From: Pseudomarimonas salicorniae | GTDB taxonomy: Bacteria; Pseudomonadota; Gammaproteobacteria; Xanthomonadales; Xanthomonadaceae | Direction of reading: 5' to 3' | Assembly (NCBI RefSeq): GCF_023156535.1 | Contig: NZ_JALNMH010000008.1 | Location: 1 to 64,000, forward strand | DNA: 64,000 nucleotides | Shown here: in pieces, positions 8,853-17,109 of the stretch | Position numbering within the stretch: position 1 is the first letter of the stretch | How the letters are laid out: every line of letters starts with the position of its first letter | Translations under genes and position numbers: made by a program | Notes under the pieces: generated by a model | Seen by the model: only the letters and a program-made list of their open reading frames with translations | Told to the model about the DNA's origin: nothing | The model's database searches: none

Positions 8853-9250
8853 GACGTGTCCGCCGCCGGCGCGATGAGGCGGCGCCGCGCCGGCTCTGGC
8901 CGCAGCCACAGCCAGCCCGCCACCGCGGCCATCAGCGCCGTGCCGATCCCCGCCATCCACCACCGCGGCGCCAGCCAGAACATCAGCCCCGCGCACAGCG
9001 CCATGGTGGCGCTGGCCGCCCACTTGGCCCGCCTGTGCACGGCGCCCCCGCGCTGCCAGTCGCTGATCATCGGGCCGAACAGTGGGTGGCGCAGCAACCA
9101 GCCGTGCAACCGAGGTGATCCGCGCGCCGCGGCCCAGGCCGCGAGCAGGACGAAAGGCGTGGTCGGCAGGCCCGGGAGGAGGACGCCGATCAGACCCAGA
9201 GCAAGGAACAATCCAGCCAGCGCAATCCAGATCGGCCGACGCCAGCTCAC
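8843..9250 (-). CDS. YbaN-type DUF454 membrane protein
   Basis: A 135-residue inner-membrane protein. The opening ALAGLFLALGLIGVLLPGLPTTPFVLLAAWAAARGSPRLHGWLL is the complete DUF454 signature (LGxxGxxLPxLPTTPF), followed by HPLFGPMISDWQRGG and two more hydrophobic helices. E. coli YbaN is the named relative; no function is established. The C-terminal end overlaps the end of the convergent MDR gene. Confidence 0.92.
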   Translation of the reverse strand: MSWRRPIWIALAGLFLALGLIGVLLPGLPTTPFVLLAAWAAARGSPRLHGWLLRHPLFGPMISDWQRGGAVHRRAKWAASATMALCAGLMFWLAPRWWMAGIGTALMAAVAGWLWLRPEPARRRLIAPAADTSQT

Positions 9251-9408
9251 GGCCTGCGCCCTCCATCACGGCACACCCGACCTGCCGACGGACCCGGCCA
9301 TCCGCTACCATCGGCATCGAGTGGGCGATCTGATCGATCTCCCGAGGGGCCGGCGACATGCAGTGCCCGCGCACTTTCGTCCCGGCAATGAGGAGCCCAG
9401 TCCCGAAC

Positions 9409-10167
9409 ATGGCCAGCAGCGACGAGATCAGGGTCGACGGTCGCTTCGGGGTGGACGATCCCGACGCCATCGCCGTCCTGCTGCGCAGGATGATCGAGCA
9501 GCGCAGCATGCTCGAGGCGCCACTCGGCGAGGGGGGGGCCGGCCTGCTCAGCGTCCTGCTGCACTTCGAGGAAAAGCGCGACCAGCTGATCTTCGATGCC
9601 TCGCCGCATGCCCACGTCGAGCGCCGGGTCCTGGAGGCCGAAACCCTGACATTCGCCACCCGGGTGGACAAGGTCAACGTTCGCTTCACCACGGGGCCGT
9701 TCGAGAAGATCCAGTTCGAGGGCATGGCCGCCTACCGCGCGCCGGTGCCCGACGAGCTGAAATACATCCAGCGCCGCGAATACTTCCGCCTCGAGGTGCC
9801 GACGACCCACGCCGCCTACTGCCAGGTGGTGACGCCGGCCGATGCGGACAATCCGCCCCGTGATTTCCGCACCCGCATCCATGACATCAGCGGTGGCGGC
9901 GTGTCGCTGCTGATTCCGCCCGGCTCGGAGAGCGTGCTCGCCCAGGGCATGCGCTTTGCCGCCTGCAAGCTGTTGCTGCCCGAATCGCCGCCGGCCCTGG
10001 TCAGTCTTCGCGTGCGGCGCAACTTCCGGATCAGCCGCCGCATCGGCCCGAGCACGACCTGCGCCGGCTGCGAGTACGTGGACCTTCTGCCGAATGCGCA
10101 GACCACCGTCCAGCGCTACCTGATGCGTCTCGACCGCGAGCGCATTGCCCGGGTCAAGGGCGAGTAG
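9409..10167 (+). CDS. YcgR-like flagellar brake protein (PilZ domain, c-di-GMP receptor)
   Basis: About 252 residues. An N-terminal YcgR domain (about residues 8-115) precedes a PilZ domain. The PilZ c-di-GMP motif is intact: RREYFR (RxxxR) and, about 40 residues on, DISGGG (D/NxSxxG). YcgR binds the flagellar motor when c-di-GMP is high and slows swimming. The ATG at 9409 is preferred because the domain starts right after it; ATGs at 9358 and 9388 in frame are alternatives. A run of eight G (9531-9538) lies in the coding sequence. A -10-like TACCAT is at 9306-9311. No flagellar genes are in the window. Confidence 0.87.
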   Translation: MASSDEIRVDGRFGVDDPDAIAVLLRRMIEQRSMLEAPLGEGGAGLLSVLLHFEEKRDQLIFDASPHAHVERRVLEAETLTFATRVDKVNVRFTTGPFEKIQFEGMAAYRAPVPDELKYIQRREYFRLEVPTTHAAYCQVVTPADADNPPRDFRTRIHDISGGGVSLLIPPGSESVLAQGMRFAACKLLLPESPPALVSLRVRRNFRISRRIGPSTTCAGCEYVDLLPNAQTTVQRYLMRLDRERIARVKGE

Positions 10168-10188
10168 GCAGCGTTCCACGCCGGCCGG

Positions 10189-10614
10189 TCAGAAGGGTTT
10201 GGCCAGCACCAGCCAGACCACCGCGAACAGCAGCAGGACGGGAATCTCGTTGAACCAGCGCAGCGCCCGCGGCGACGGCAGCGTCCCGCCGGCCTGCGCA
10301 CGCTTCACCCAGCGGCCTGCCACGATGAAGTGCGCCAGCAGAAGGGCCACGAGGGTCAGCTTGGCATGCAGCCATCCGCCACTGATCCCGTAGAGCAACC
10401 ACAGGACAAGTCCGAACAGGGTGGCAATGCCGAAAATGACGTGACCGAAGCGGTACAGGCGATGGCCCATAAGCAGCAGGCGGTCGCGAACGGCCGGGGG
10501 CTCTCCGGCGGCTTCGGCCAGGTTGACGAGGATCCTCGGCAGGTAGAACACCGCAGCCATCCAGCTGATGACGAAGACGATGTGGACGGATTTGGTGAAC
10601 AGGTAGATGTACAT
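10189..10614 (-). CDS. HemJ/CopD-family membrane protein
   Basis: A 141-residue protein with four predicted membrane helices. KSVHIVFVISWMAAVFYLPRILVNLAEA at the N-terminus closely follows the HemJ pattern (K-x2-H...W-x-A-x2-FYLPR), and GWLHAKLTLV and FNEIPVLLL match its later helices. HemJ converts protoporphyrinogen IX to protoporphyrin IX in bacteria lacking HemG or HemY. The wider CopD family includes copper-resistance proteins, so the assignment to haem synthesis is likely rather than certain. Single gene, divergent from the MoxR gene. Confidence 0.75.
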   Translation of the reverse strand: MYIYLFTKSVHIVFVISWMAAVFYLPRILVNLAEAAGEPPAVRDRLLLMGHRLYRFGHVIFGIATLFGLVLWLLYGISGGWLHAKLTLVALLLAHFIVAGRWVKRAQAGGTLPSPRALRWFNEIPVLLLFAVVWLVLAKPF

Positions 10615-10790
10615 GGGCGGGCGCCATGATTGGGGAGTCGTGGGTCATGGGCAGCGATACCTCGCAGCCCCCTTCTCTGCGCAGTGAACACGCCTTTCGT
10701 GCAACATACCAAAACTGCGAAGCGCAGCAGTCACCACGGCGACCCGCTGCTCTTGCGAATCCCGACTCCCGAATCTCGAATCCCGAACGC

Positions 10791-11636
10791 ATGAAATTCC
10801 AAGGCACCGACCGCTACGTAGCCACCGACGCCCTGAAACTCGCCGTCAATGCGGCCATCACGCTGCAGCGCCCGCTCCTGATCAAGGGCGAGCCCGGCAC
10901 CGGCAAGACCATGCTGGCCGAGGAGCTGGCCGGTGCGCTCGATGCGCCGCTGATCACCTGGCATGTCAAGTCGACCACCAAGGCGCATCAGGGCCTGTAC
11001 GAGTACGACGCGGTGAGCCGCCTGCGCGATTCACAGCTGGGCGACCCACGGGTGGAGGACATCCGCCACTACATCCGCCGCGGCAAGCTGTGGGAGGCTT
11101 TCGTCTCCGAGCGCCGCGCGGTGCTGCTGATCGACGAGATCGACAAGGCGGACATCGAGTTCCCGAACGACCTGCTGCAGGAACTCGACCGCATGGAGTT
11201 CTACGTCTACGAGACCGACGAGACCATCCGCGCGGTACACCGCCCGATCATCCTGATCACCTCGAACAACGAGAAGGAGCTGCCTGACGCCTTCCTGCGT
11301 CGATGCTTCTTCCACTACATCGCCTTCCCCGACCGCGACACGCTGGAACAGATCGTCGCCGTGCACTTCCCGGACATCGAGAAGCATCTGGTCGACCGCG
11401 CGCTGGAAGTGTTCTTCGACCTGCGCGAGGTGCCCGGACTGAAGAAGAAGCCCAGCACGTCGGAGCTGATCGACTGGCTGAAGCTGCTGCTGTCGGACAA
11501 GATCCCCTCCAGCGCACTGCTGGAGCGCGATCCGGCCAAGGCCATCCCGCCGCTGTACGGCGCCCTGGTGAAGAACGAGCAGGACGTCCAGCTGCTTGAG
11601 CGTCTGGCCTTCATGCATCGCCGCGCCACGCGATGA
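10791..11636 (+). CDS. MoxR-family AAA+ ATPase
   Basis: A 281-residue ATPase. Walker A is GEPGTGKT (residues 36-43), Walker B is VLLIDEIDKAD, sensor 1 is ILITSNNEKELPDAFLRRCFFHYIAFPD with the arginine finger, all in the short MoxR layout. MoxR proteins work with a VWA-domain partner as chaperones that insert metals or mature protein complexes; the partner gene follows at 11736. The ATG at 10791 is chosen because MKFQGTDRYVATD is where homology-like sequence begins. Just upstream (10754-10786) are tandem CCGAATC-type repeats. Confidence 0.9.
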   Translation: MKFQGTDRYVATDALKLAVNAAITLQRPLLIKGEPGTGKTMLAEELAGALDAPLITWHVKSTTKAHQGLYEYDAVSRLRDSQLGDPRVEDIRHYIRRGKLWEAFVSERRAVLLIDEIDKADIEFPNDLLQELDRMEFYVYETDETIRAVHRPIILITSNNEKELPDAFLRRCFFHYIAFPDRDTLEQIVAVHFPDIEKHLVDRALEVFFDLREVPGLKKKPSTSELIDWLKLLLSDKIPSSALLERDPAKAIPPLYGALVKNEQDVQLLERLAFMHRRATR

Positions 11637-11644
11637 TCTCTTGG

Positions 11645-11705
11645 ATCGCCAGCAAGCTGGCTCCTACAGCCGCCTGTTCCAGGTAGGAGCCAGCTTGCTG
11701 GCGAT
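11645..11705 (-). repeat. Solitary unit A palindrome inside the MoxR-VWA operon
   Basis: Arms ATCGCCAGCAAGCTGGCTCC(TAC) at 11645-11667 and the exact 23-nt inverse at 11683-11705 with a 15-nt loop. This is unit A of the composite element, without B or C and with the loop side reversed. It fills most of the 99-bp gap between MoxR stop and VWA start, so it would form a strong hairpin in the shared transcript. Confidence 0.85.
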
Positions 11706-11735
11706 CAAGGCCCCGACACAGACTCACGCAAAGCC

Positions 11736-12908
11736 ATGCTCCTAGGCCTCTTCGAATCCCTGCGCGCTGCCAGGCTGCCCATCACCCTGCGCGAGTGGCT
11801 GGACCTGTGCGCGGCGCTGGATGCCGACCTCGCATTCGCCGACGTCGAGGATTTCTACGCCCTCTCACGCACCGTCCTGATCAAGGACGAGCGCCACTAC
11901 GACAAGTTCGACCGCGTGTTCGGCGCCTATTTCGACGGCGTGCAGCAGATCGCACTCGACGACCTCAAATTGATTCCCGAGGACTGGCTACGGCAATCCT
12001 TGGAGCGGCTGCTCAGCGAGGAAGACAAGGCGCGCGCCAAGGCCCTGGGCCTCGAGGAACTGATGGAAGAGTTCCGCAAGCGGCTCGAGGAGCAGCAGAA
12101 GCGCCATCAGGGCGGCAACCGCTGGATCGGCACCGGCGGTACCTCGCCGTTCGGAGCGGGCGGCTACAACCCGCAGGGGATCCGAGTCGGGCCCAAGGGC
12201 GGAGGTCGCCGCGCGGTCAAGGTCTGGGAGCAGCGCGCCTTCCGCAACTACGATGACAACGCCGACCTGTCGCCGCGCAACCTGCAGATCGCCCTGCGCC
12301 GGCTGCGCCGCTTCGCCCGCACCGGCGCACCGGAAGAGCTCGACATCGACGGCACCATCGACGCCACCGCACGCGAGGGCGGCCTGCTCGACATCCGCAT
12401 GCGGCCAGAGCGCCACAACGCGGTCAAGGTGCTGCTCTTCCTCGACGTCGGCGGCTCGATGGACGACCACGTGTTCGAGGCCGAGGCGCTGTTCAATGCC
12501 TGCAAGAACGAGTTCAAGCGCCTGGAACACTTCTACTTCCACAACTTCGTCTACGACTCGGTCTGGCGCGACAACCGCCGGCGCTTCTCCGAGCGCACCC
12601 GCATGCTCGATGTGCTGCGGACCTACAACCCCGACTACAAGGTCGTCTTCGTCGGCGATGCCGCCATGGCGCCCTACGAGATCACCCATCCCGGCGGCAG
12701 CATCGAGGGCTGGAACGAGGAAGCCGGCGAAGCCTGGTTCCGCCGAATCAAGGACCGCTTCCGCAAGCTGGTCTGGATCAATCCCGCCCCAGTGAAAAGC
12801 TGGGGCTACACCAGTTCGACCCAGATCATCCGCCAGCTGGTCGAGGACCGGATGTACCCGCTGACCCCCGACGGCCTGACCGAGGCCATGCGCTGGCTGG
12901 GCAAGTGA
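11736..12908 (+). CDS. VWA (CoxE-like) protein, partner of the MoxR ATPase
   Basis: A 390-residue protein. The N-terminal 120 residues are helical and acidic. A Gly-rich stretch (NRWIGTGGTSPFGAGGYNPQGIR) precedes the conserved WEQRAFRNYDD block, and the von Willebrand A domain begins at VKVLLFLDVGGSMDDH. The usual MIDAS sequence DxSxS reads D-V-G-G-S here, so the first Ser is Gly. VFVGDAAMAPYEI supplies the later metal-site Asp. CoxE-type proteins act with MoxR ATPases in metalloenzyme maturation. Spacing from MoxR (99 bp holding a palindrome) still suggests one transcript. Confidence 0.87.
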   Translation: MLLGLFESLRAARLPITLREWLDLCAALDADLAFADVEDFYALSRTVLIKDERHYDKFDRVFGAYFDGVQQIALDDLKLIPEDWLRQSLERLLSEEDKARAKALGLEELMEEFRKRLEEQQKRHQGGNRWIGTGGTSPFGAGGYNPQGIRVGPKGGGRRAVKVWEQRAFRNYDDNADLSPRNLQIALRRLRRFARTGAPEELDIDGTIDATAREGGLLDIRMRPERHNAVKVLLFLDVGGSMDDHVFEAEALFNACKNEFKRLEHFYFHNFVYDSVWRDNRRRFSERTRMLDVLRTYNPDYKVVFVGDAAMAPYEITHPGGSIEGWNEEAGEAWFRRIKDRFRKLVWINPAPVKSWGYTSSTQIIRQLVEDRMYPLTPDGLTEAMRWLGK

Positions 12909-12952
12909 TCCTCCGGGGAACTTTCTCCGGGATGCGCGGTCCGGGCGGTGGC

Positions 12953-13300
12953 ATGCTCTCGCTCATCCTCCGCTGCTGGGTACTGGTCGCCGTCCTGTTG
13001 GCCGGCCTCGGCACGCCGTGGTGGAGTCATGCCCAGACCGCGGACGCAGCACCAGCCCTCGCCCAGAACGAGGACTGCCACGACCACGAAGAGCCGCCTG
13101 TCGAGGTACCGCCCGCGCACACTCACGACGGCTCCTGCGCAGGCATGGCCTGCGAGTGCGGCTGCGTACTGCCGCCCCTGCTGGTGGCCGACCGGCAGAT
13201 GCTTCCGGCGCCACGCCCAGGAGCCCGGACAGCGCACGAGCGCAGCGTCGACACGCCGCGGCCCGCCACCAGCGCCCCGTTCCGCCCTCCCATCGCCTGA
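12953..13300 (+). CDS. copL: CopL-like copper-responsive small exported protein
   Basis: About 115 residues from the ATG at 12953, giving a signal peptide MLSLILRCWVLVAVLLAGLG with cleavage near SHA-QT. Other possible starts are GTG 12905 (overlapping the VWA stop as GTGA) and ATG 12932. The mature protein is rich in metal ligands: CHDHEEP, HTHDGSCAGMACECGCVLPP. Size, position just before a copper oxidase operon and this Cys/His pattern match CopL of Xanthomonas, which is required for copper-induced expression of copAB. Recognised from pattern and context, not from alignment. Confidence 0.72.
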   Translation: MLSLILRCWVLVAVLLAGLGTPWWSHAQTADAAPALAQNEDCHDHEEPPVEVPPAHTHDGSCAGMACECGCVLPPLLVADRQMLPAPRPGARTAHERSVDTPRPATSAPFRPPIA

Positions 13301-13508
13301 ACTGCGCGCCCCCCGTACAGCGCTGCTTGCTGCGCTGACGAAGCATCCCGACGGCCAAGGCAGAGCGCACACTGCTTCGCTGTTTGCATGGCTGCCGCGC
13401 GCGCAACGGGATTCCTCCCAAGACTGCGGCACCATCGGCCCCGGCGCTTCGCACCGACAATCCACGTCCGCGTCGCTCACACGACGCACCGATCAGGTTC
13501 AGGCCCCC

Positions 13509-15308
13509 ATGATTCGAACATCCCCACCCCTTGCCCTGCTTGCGGTCGCCCTGCTCGCCGGCTGCGCCAGCCTGCCGGCAGAGCGCGGCTATCGGCAGAG
13601 CGCCGAACTGCTCGGCCCACGCAGCGGGCTCGACATCGACCTCATCCCCCGCGAGGCCGAGGCGCCCGCCCTCCCCGACCGCCAGCTTGGCGTGGCCGAC
13701 GCCCAGCTGGTTGCCCTGCAGCGCAGTCCGCGGCTGGCCCTTGCCCTGTCCGAGATCGGCTTTGCCCGCGCCGAGCTGGAAGAGGCCCGACGGCTCGGCA
13801 ATCCGCATATCGGCCTGATGTGGAACCGTGACCAGGCCGGCACCGAACGTGTCGTTTCACTGTCACTCGGCATTACCGATGCCCTGCTGCTGCCCTGGAG
13901 AAAGCGCCAGGCGGAGGCCGGCCTTGCCGCCACCGAGCAGGCCGTGGCCGGCGAGATCCTCGATCTGCTGGTCGAGGTCGAGCAACAGTGGTTCTCCGCC
14001 GTCGCCGCCGCCCAGGTCTCGCGGATGCGCGACCTGTCCGCCCAGGCCGCCGAGCACGCCGCGACCCTGGCCGCGCGCTTCTTCGACGCTGGCAACATCT
14101 CGCGCCTGCAGCTGGCCCAGGAACAGGCCCACGCCAGTGCGGCGCGGATCGAGGCGCTGCGCGCGCAGGCCGAGGCCGCCGAGGCGCGCGGTGAGCTGTT
14201 GCTCCTGCTCGGCATCGATCGGGATGGCGCCGAGCTGCTTCCCGACCTGCTGCCGGCGCCCGCCGGCCTACCTGCCGATAGCGGCGCCCTGCTGGACACC
14301 GCCCGCGCGCAACGGCTGGACCTGGCCGCGGCGGAACGCCGGGTGGTGCTGGCCGAACGCGCCCTGGCCCAGGCCCGCGGCTGGCGCGGCGTCGGCGAGA
14401 TCGAGCTGGAGTTCGAACGCGAACGCGCTCCGGATGGCGAGCTGACCCGTGGCCGCGGAATCGGCATCGAACTGCCCCTGTTCAACCGGGGCCAGGCGCG
14501 GATCGCCGAGGCCGAAGCGGCCTGGCGCAAAGCCCGCGCCGAGCGGGACGCCCTGCTCGTCGGCATCCAGCAGCAGGCACGCCTCGGCCTGCTGCGCATG
14601 CGGCTCTCGGCCGAGACCGCCGAGCGCTACCGCGAGACCCTGCTGCCGCTGCGCGAGCGCATCGTGCAGGAGACCCAGCTGCGGGTGAACTACATGCTGG
14701 ACGGCGTGTTCGAGCTGATCTCGGTACGTCGCGAGGAGTTCGACGCCTACCAGGAATACCTCGAGGCGGTCCGCGACTACTGGCTTGCCGCCAGCGAACT
14801 GCGGCGCATCGCCGGAGGCCAGTGGCCCGGGGCCCCGACACCCGGCTCGCCCAGCCTCGGACCCGAGGCGGTCCTGCCGCCCGCAGACGCGGCCGACCCG
14901 CATCAGGGGCACGGCGGGCACGGGGCTCACGGCCGGCACCAGCGCCAAGACGCCAAGGGACACGAAGGGCACGAAGGGCACGAAGGGCACGAAGGGCACG
15001 AAGGGCACGAAGGGCACGAAGGGCACGAAGGGCACGAAGGGCACGAAGGGCACGAAGGGCACCAGGGGCAGGGTACGCACGAGGGCCACAACGAGCACGG
15101 TCACCCTGCGCCGACCAAGGCCGACACCTCCCAGCCCACCGCCAAAGATCCCCACGCCCACCACCACGGCGCTGCGCAGCGGGCAAGCGGACCGGACGCG
15201 CACACCGATCACACCGATCACACCGATCACGCCGATCACGCCGATCACGCCGATCACGCCGATCACGCCGATCACGCCGATCATTCTGAACACGGAGATT
15301 CGCCATGA
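13509..15308 (+). CDS. TolC-family outer-membrane lipoprotein with His-rich repeat tail (copper efflux)
   Basis: A 599-residue protein. The signal peptide ends in lipobox LLAGC (Cys19). Residues about 55-445 are the two long coiled-coil repeats of the TolC/outer-membrane efflux family (LALALSEIGFARAELEEA, ALAQARGWRGVGEIELEFERE, GIELPLFNRGQARIAEAEA). The last 140 residues are low complexity with about 36 histidines, including 11 Gly-His-Glu repeats plus GHQ (residues 484-519) and nine T/A-Asp-His repeats plus SEH (566-595). It likely forms the outer-membrane channel of a copper export route, the tail binding metal. In Xanthomonas cop loci the outer-membrane partner is usually CopB; here a TolC-type protein takes the slot. 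Its stop overlaps the copA start (ATGA). Confidence 0.83.
   Translation: MIRTSPPLALLAVALLAGCASLPAERGYRQSAELLGPRSGLDIDLIPREAEAPALPDRQLGVADAQLVALQRSPRLALALSEIGFARAELEEARRLGNPHIGLMWNRDQAGTERVVSLSLGITDALLLPWRKRQAEAGLAATEQAVAGEILDLLVEVEQQWFSAVAAAQVSRMRDLSAQAAEHAATLAARFFDAGNISRLQLAQEQAHASAARIEALRAQAEAAEARGELLLLLGIDRDGAELLPDLLPAPAGLPADSGALLDTARAQRLDLAAAERRVVLAERALAQARGWRGVGEIELEFERERAPDGELTRGRGIGIELPLFNRGQARIAEAEAAWRKARAERDALLVGIQQQARLGLLRMRLSAETAERYRETLLPLRERIVQETQLRVNYMLDGVFELISVRREEFDAYQEYLEAVRDYWLAASELRRIAGGQWPGAPTPGSPSLGPEAVLPPADAADPHQGHGGHGAHGRHQRQDAKGHEGHEGHEGHEGHEGHEGHEGHEGHEGHEGHEGHQGQGTHEGHNEHGHPAPTKADTSQPTAKDPHAHHHGAAQRASGPDAHTDHTDHTDHADHADHADHADHADHADHSEHGDSP
14958..15065 (+). repeat. 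9-bp tandem array encoding Gly-His-Glu
   Basis: Twelve head-to-tail 9-bp units: first GGACACGAA, then ten identical GGGCACGAA, last GGGCACCAG. The near-perfect identity at codon level (always GGG CAC GAA) points to recent expansion by slippage rather than old divergence. Any gain or loss of whole units keeps the reading frame. Confidence 0.95.
15204..15293 (+). repeat. 9-bp tandem array encoding Thr/Ala-Asp-His
   Basis: Ten 9-bp units: ACCGATCAC three times, GCCGATCAC five times, GCCGATCAT once, then the diverged TCTGAACAC. It is a second independent in-frame array in the same gene, with a different unit from the Gly-His-Glu array 140 bp upstream. Confidence 0.95.
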
Positions 15309-16663
15309 CCCTGTCCCGTCGAGACTGGTTCCGCCTGACCGGCGCCGGGGCGCTGGCCCCGTTGGCAGTCGGTACCCGGGCCGCTCTGGCCGATGAAGTG
15401 CCGCCGGCAGCGGCCTCGCCGCGCGCCGGCATCACTCCGGTGCGCACGCTCAACGGCTGGACCCTGCCCCATCGCATGGTCGATGGAGTCAAGGAGTTCC
15501 ATCTGGTCGCCGAGGAGATCGAGCACGAGTTCGGCCCCGGCTGCCGCGCCAAGTGCTGGGGTTACAACGGCAGTACGCCCGGCCCGACCATCGAGGCGGT
15601 CGAAGGGGACCGGGTGCGCATCTACGTCACCAACCGCCTGCCCGAGCACACCAGCGTGCACTGGCACGGGATCCTGCTACCCAGCGGCATGGACGGCGTC
15701 GGCGGACTTTCCCAGCCGCATATCCAGCCGGGCGAGACGTATGTGTACGAGTTCACCCTGCAGCAGCACGGCACCCACATGTACCACCCGCACGCCGACG
15801 AGATGACCCAGATGGCGGTCGGCATGATGGGCTTCTTCATCATCCACCCGAAGGATGGCAATCCCGAGCCGATCGATCGCGACTACTGCATCCTGCTGCA
15901 TAACTGGGCCTTGCACCCGGGCACCTACCGGCCCGACCCGTCGGTGATGCAGGACTTCGACCTGTGGACCTTCAACAGCAAGGTCTTCCCCGCCATCGAA
16001 CCCATCGTCGCGCGCAGTGGCGAGCGGGTGCGCCTGCGCATCGGCAACCTGTCGATGTGGAACCACCCGATCCACATGCACGGCCCGAAGTTCTTCGTCA
16101 CCGGGGGCGACGGCGGGCGCTGGCCGCGTGGCCTGTGGCGTTCCGAGGTCACCGAGATCGTCGGCGTAGGCCAGACCCGCGACCTGGAGTTCGTCGCCCT
16201 GCCCGGCGACTGGGCCTTCCACTGCCACATGTCGCACCACACGATGAATGCGATGGGCCATGAGATCCCCAACACCCTCGGCGTCGACCAGAGCGGCGTG
16301 GAAGCGGAAATCCGCAAGCTGCTGCCCGGCTACATGGCGATGGGCGAGAGCGGCATGGCCGAGCATCAGGACCACACCGATTCCGGCCACATGCCGGGGC
16401 CCGAAAACACGCTGCCGATGATGATGGGCAAGGGCCCGTTCGGAAATATCGAGATGGGCGGCATGTTCACGGTGATCAAGGTGCGCGACGACCTCGCCCC
16501 GGGCGACTACCGCGATCCCGGCTGGTACGCACACCCGCCCGGCACCGTAGCGAGCAGGGTCAGCAGCAATCCGGACTTCGGCCAGCCCGCGCGCCACAGC
16601 GCGCCGCCGGGCGAACCGGCGCGCTTCCAGACCCGCCCGGCCGGCCACCACAAACACGGTTGA
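15305..16663 (+). CDS. copA: Tat-exported multicopper oxidase (CopA-like)
   Basis: A 452-residue protein with a twin-arginine signal (SRRDWFRLTGAGAL). All four copper motifs are visible: HWHG (119-122), HMYHPH (158-163), HPIHMHG (254-260) and HCHMSHHTMNAMGH (306-319), giving the type 1 and the trinuclear type 2/3 ligands. A Met/His-rich segment (about 333-375, HQDHTDSGHMPGPENTLPMMMG) may hold extra Cu(I). It is shorter than Xanthomonas CopA (usually above 600 residues) and lacks long Met-rich insertions. Likely role: periplasmic oxidation of Cu(I) to less toxic Cu(II). The start overlaps the stop of the TolC-family gene, so the two are coupled. Confidence 0.88.
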   Translation: MTLSRRDWFRLTGAGALAPLAVGTRAALADEVPPAAASPRAGITPVRTLNGWTLPHRMVDGVKEFHLVAEEIEHEFGPGCRAKCWGYNGSTPGPTIEAVEGDRVRIYVTNRLPEHTSVHWHGILLPSGMDGVGGLSQPHIQPGETYVYEFTLQQHGTHMYHPHADEMTQMAVGMMGFFIIHPKDGNPEPIDRDYCILLHNWALHPGTYRPDPSVMQDFDLWTFNSKVFPAIEPIVARSGERVRLRIGNLSMWNHPIHMHGPKFFVTGGDGGRWPRGLWRSEVTEIVGVGQTRDLEFVALPGDWAFHCHMSHHTMNAMGHEIPNTLGVDQSGVEAEIRKLLPGYMAMGESGMAEHQDHTDSGHMPGPENTLPMMMGKGPFGNIEMGGMFTVIKVRDDLAPGDYRDPGWYAHPPGTVASRVSSNPDFGQPARHSAPPGEPARFQTRPAGHHKHG

Positions 16664-16750
16664 GGGCGCCCCCGCCCGTTCGAGCGCGCCAAAGAGCAAA
16701 GAGGGGGCAGAGTGCGCCTTCGCCCCGGTCCATCAATTGGCCCGGTTTTC

Positions 16751-17005
16751 TGTGGGAGCGCCCTTGGGCGCGACCGCGGAGATCCGCTCTGGCGGCGGTC
16801 TGTGGTGAATACGCCACGCCGCGGTCGCGCCCAAGGGCGCTCTTACAGTCAAGTCTCGTTGAAATGCGGGAATGCGGTGGAAGTGGTCGGGCTTTACACG
16901 CGCCAGAACGGCGCAAACCGGACCTGGCAGCGCCGTTACGTGTAGAGCCAGCTTGCTGGCGATAGGCGCCCCGGACGGGACGATCGCCAACAAGCTGGCT
17001 CCTAC
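16751..17005 (+). repeat. Partial composite element (units B then A)
   Basis: Unit B at 16751-16849 and unit A at 16942-17005 (left arm with one base missing, GTAGAGCC for GTAGGAGCC), separated by a linker recognisable from the other copies. Unit C is missing, though a degenerate boundary ATCTTCTTCGCGC follows near 17020. The element fills the gap between the copper oxidase and the propeller gene; nothing else is seen in 16664-17074 except TACCAT (17075-17080), a possible -10 box. Confidence 0.8.
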
Positions 17006-17109
17006 ATTCGGGTTCTGCGGAACATCTTCTTCGCGCGCGAAACCCGCCTCCGTCGCTGCAAGCTTCCTTCGGGCTACCATCTTCCCCCGGCTTGATGGAA
17101 ACCCACCGA

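Noticed and set aside
12948-13508. N-terminal 187-residue extension of the TolC-family gene
   Set aside because: It runs over the CopL gene in another frame; the lipoprotein signal begins at 13509.
14958-15293. CRISPR-like or minisatellite non-coding array
   Set aside because: Units are 9 bp without spacers and stay in frame inside a gene with an intact stop; they are coding repeats.
14268-15293. Minus-strand frame with Val-Pro-Phe and Ile-Gly-Val repeats
   Set aside because: It is the antisense reading of the His-rich coding arrays and has no start signal.
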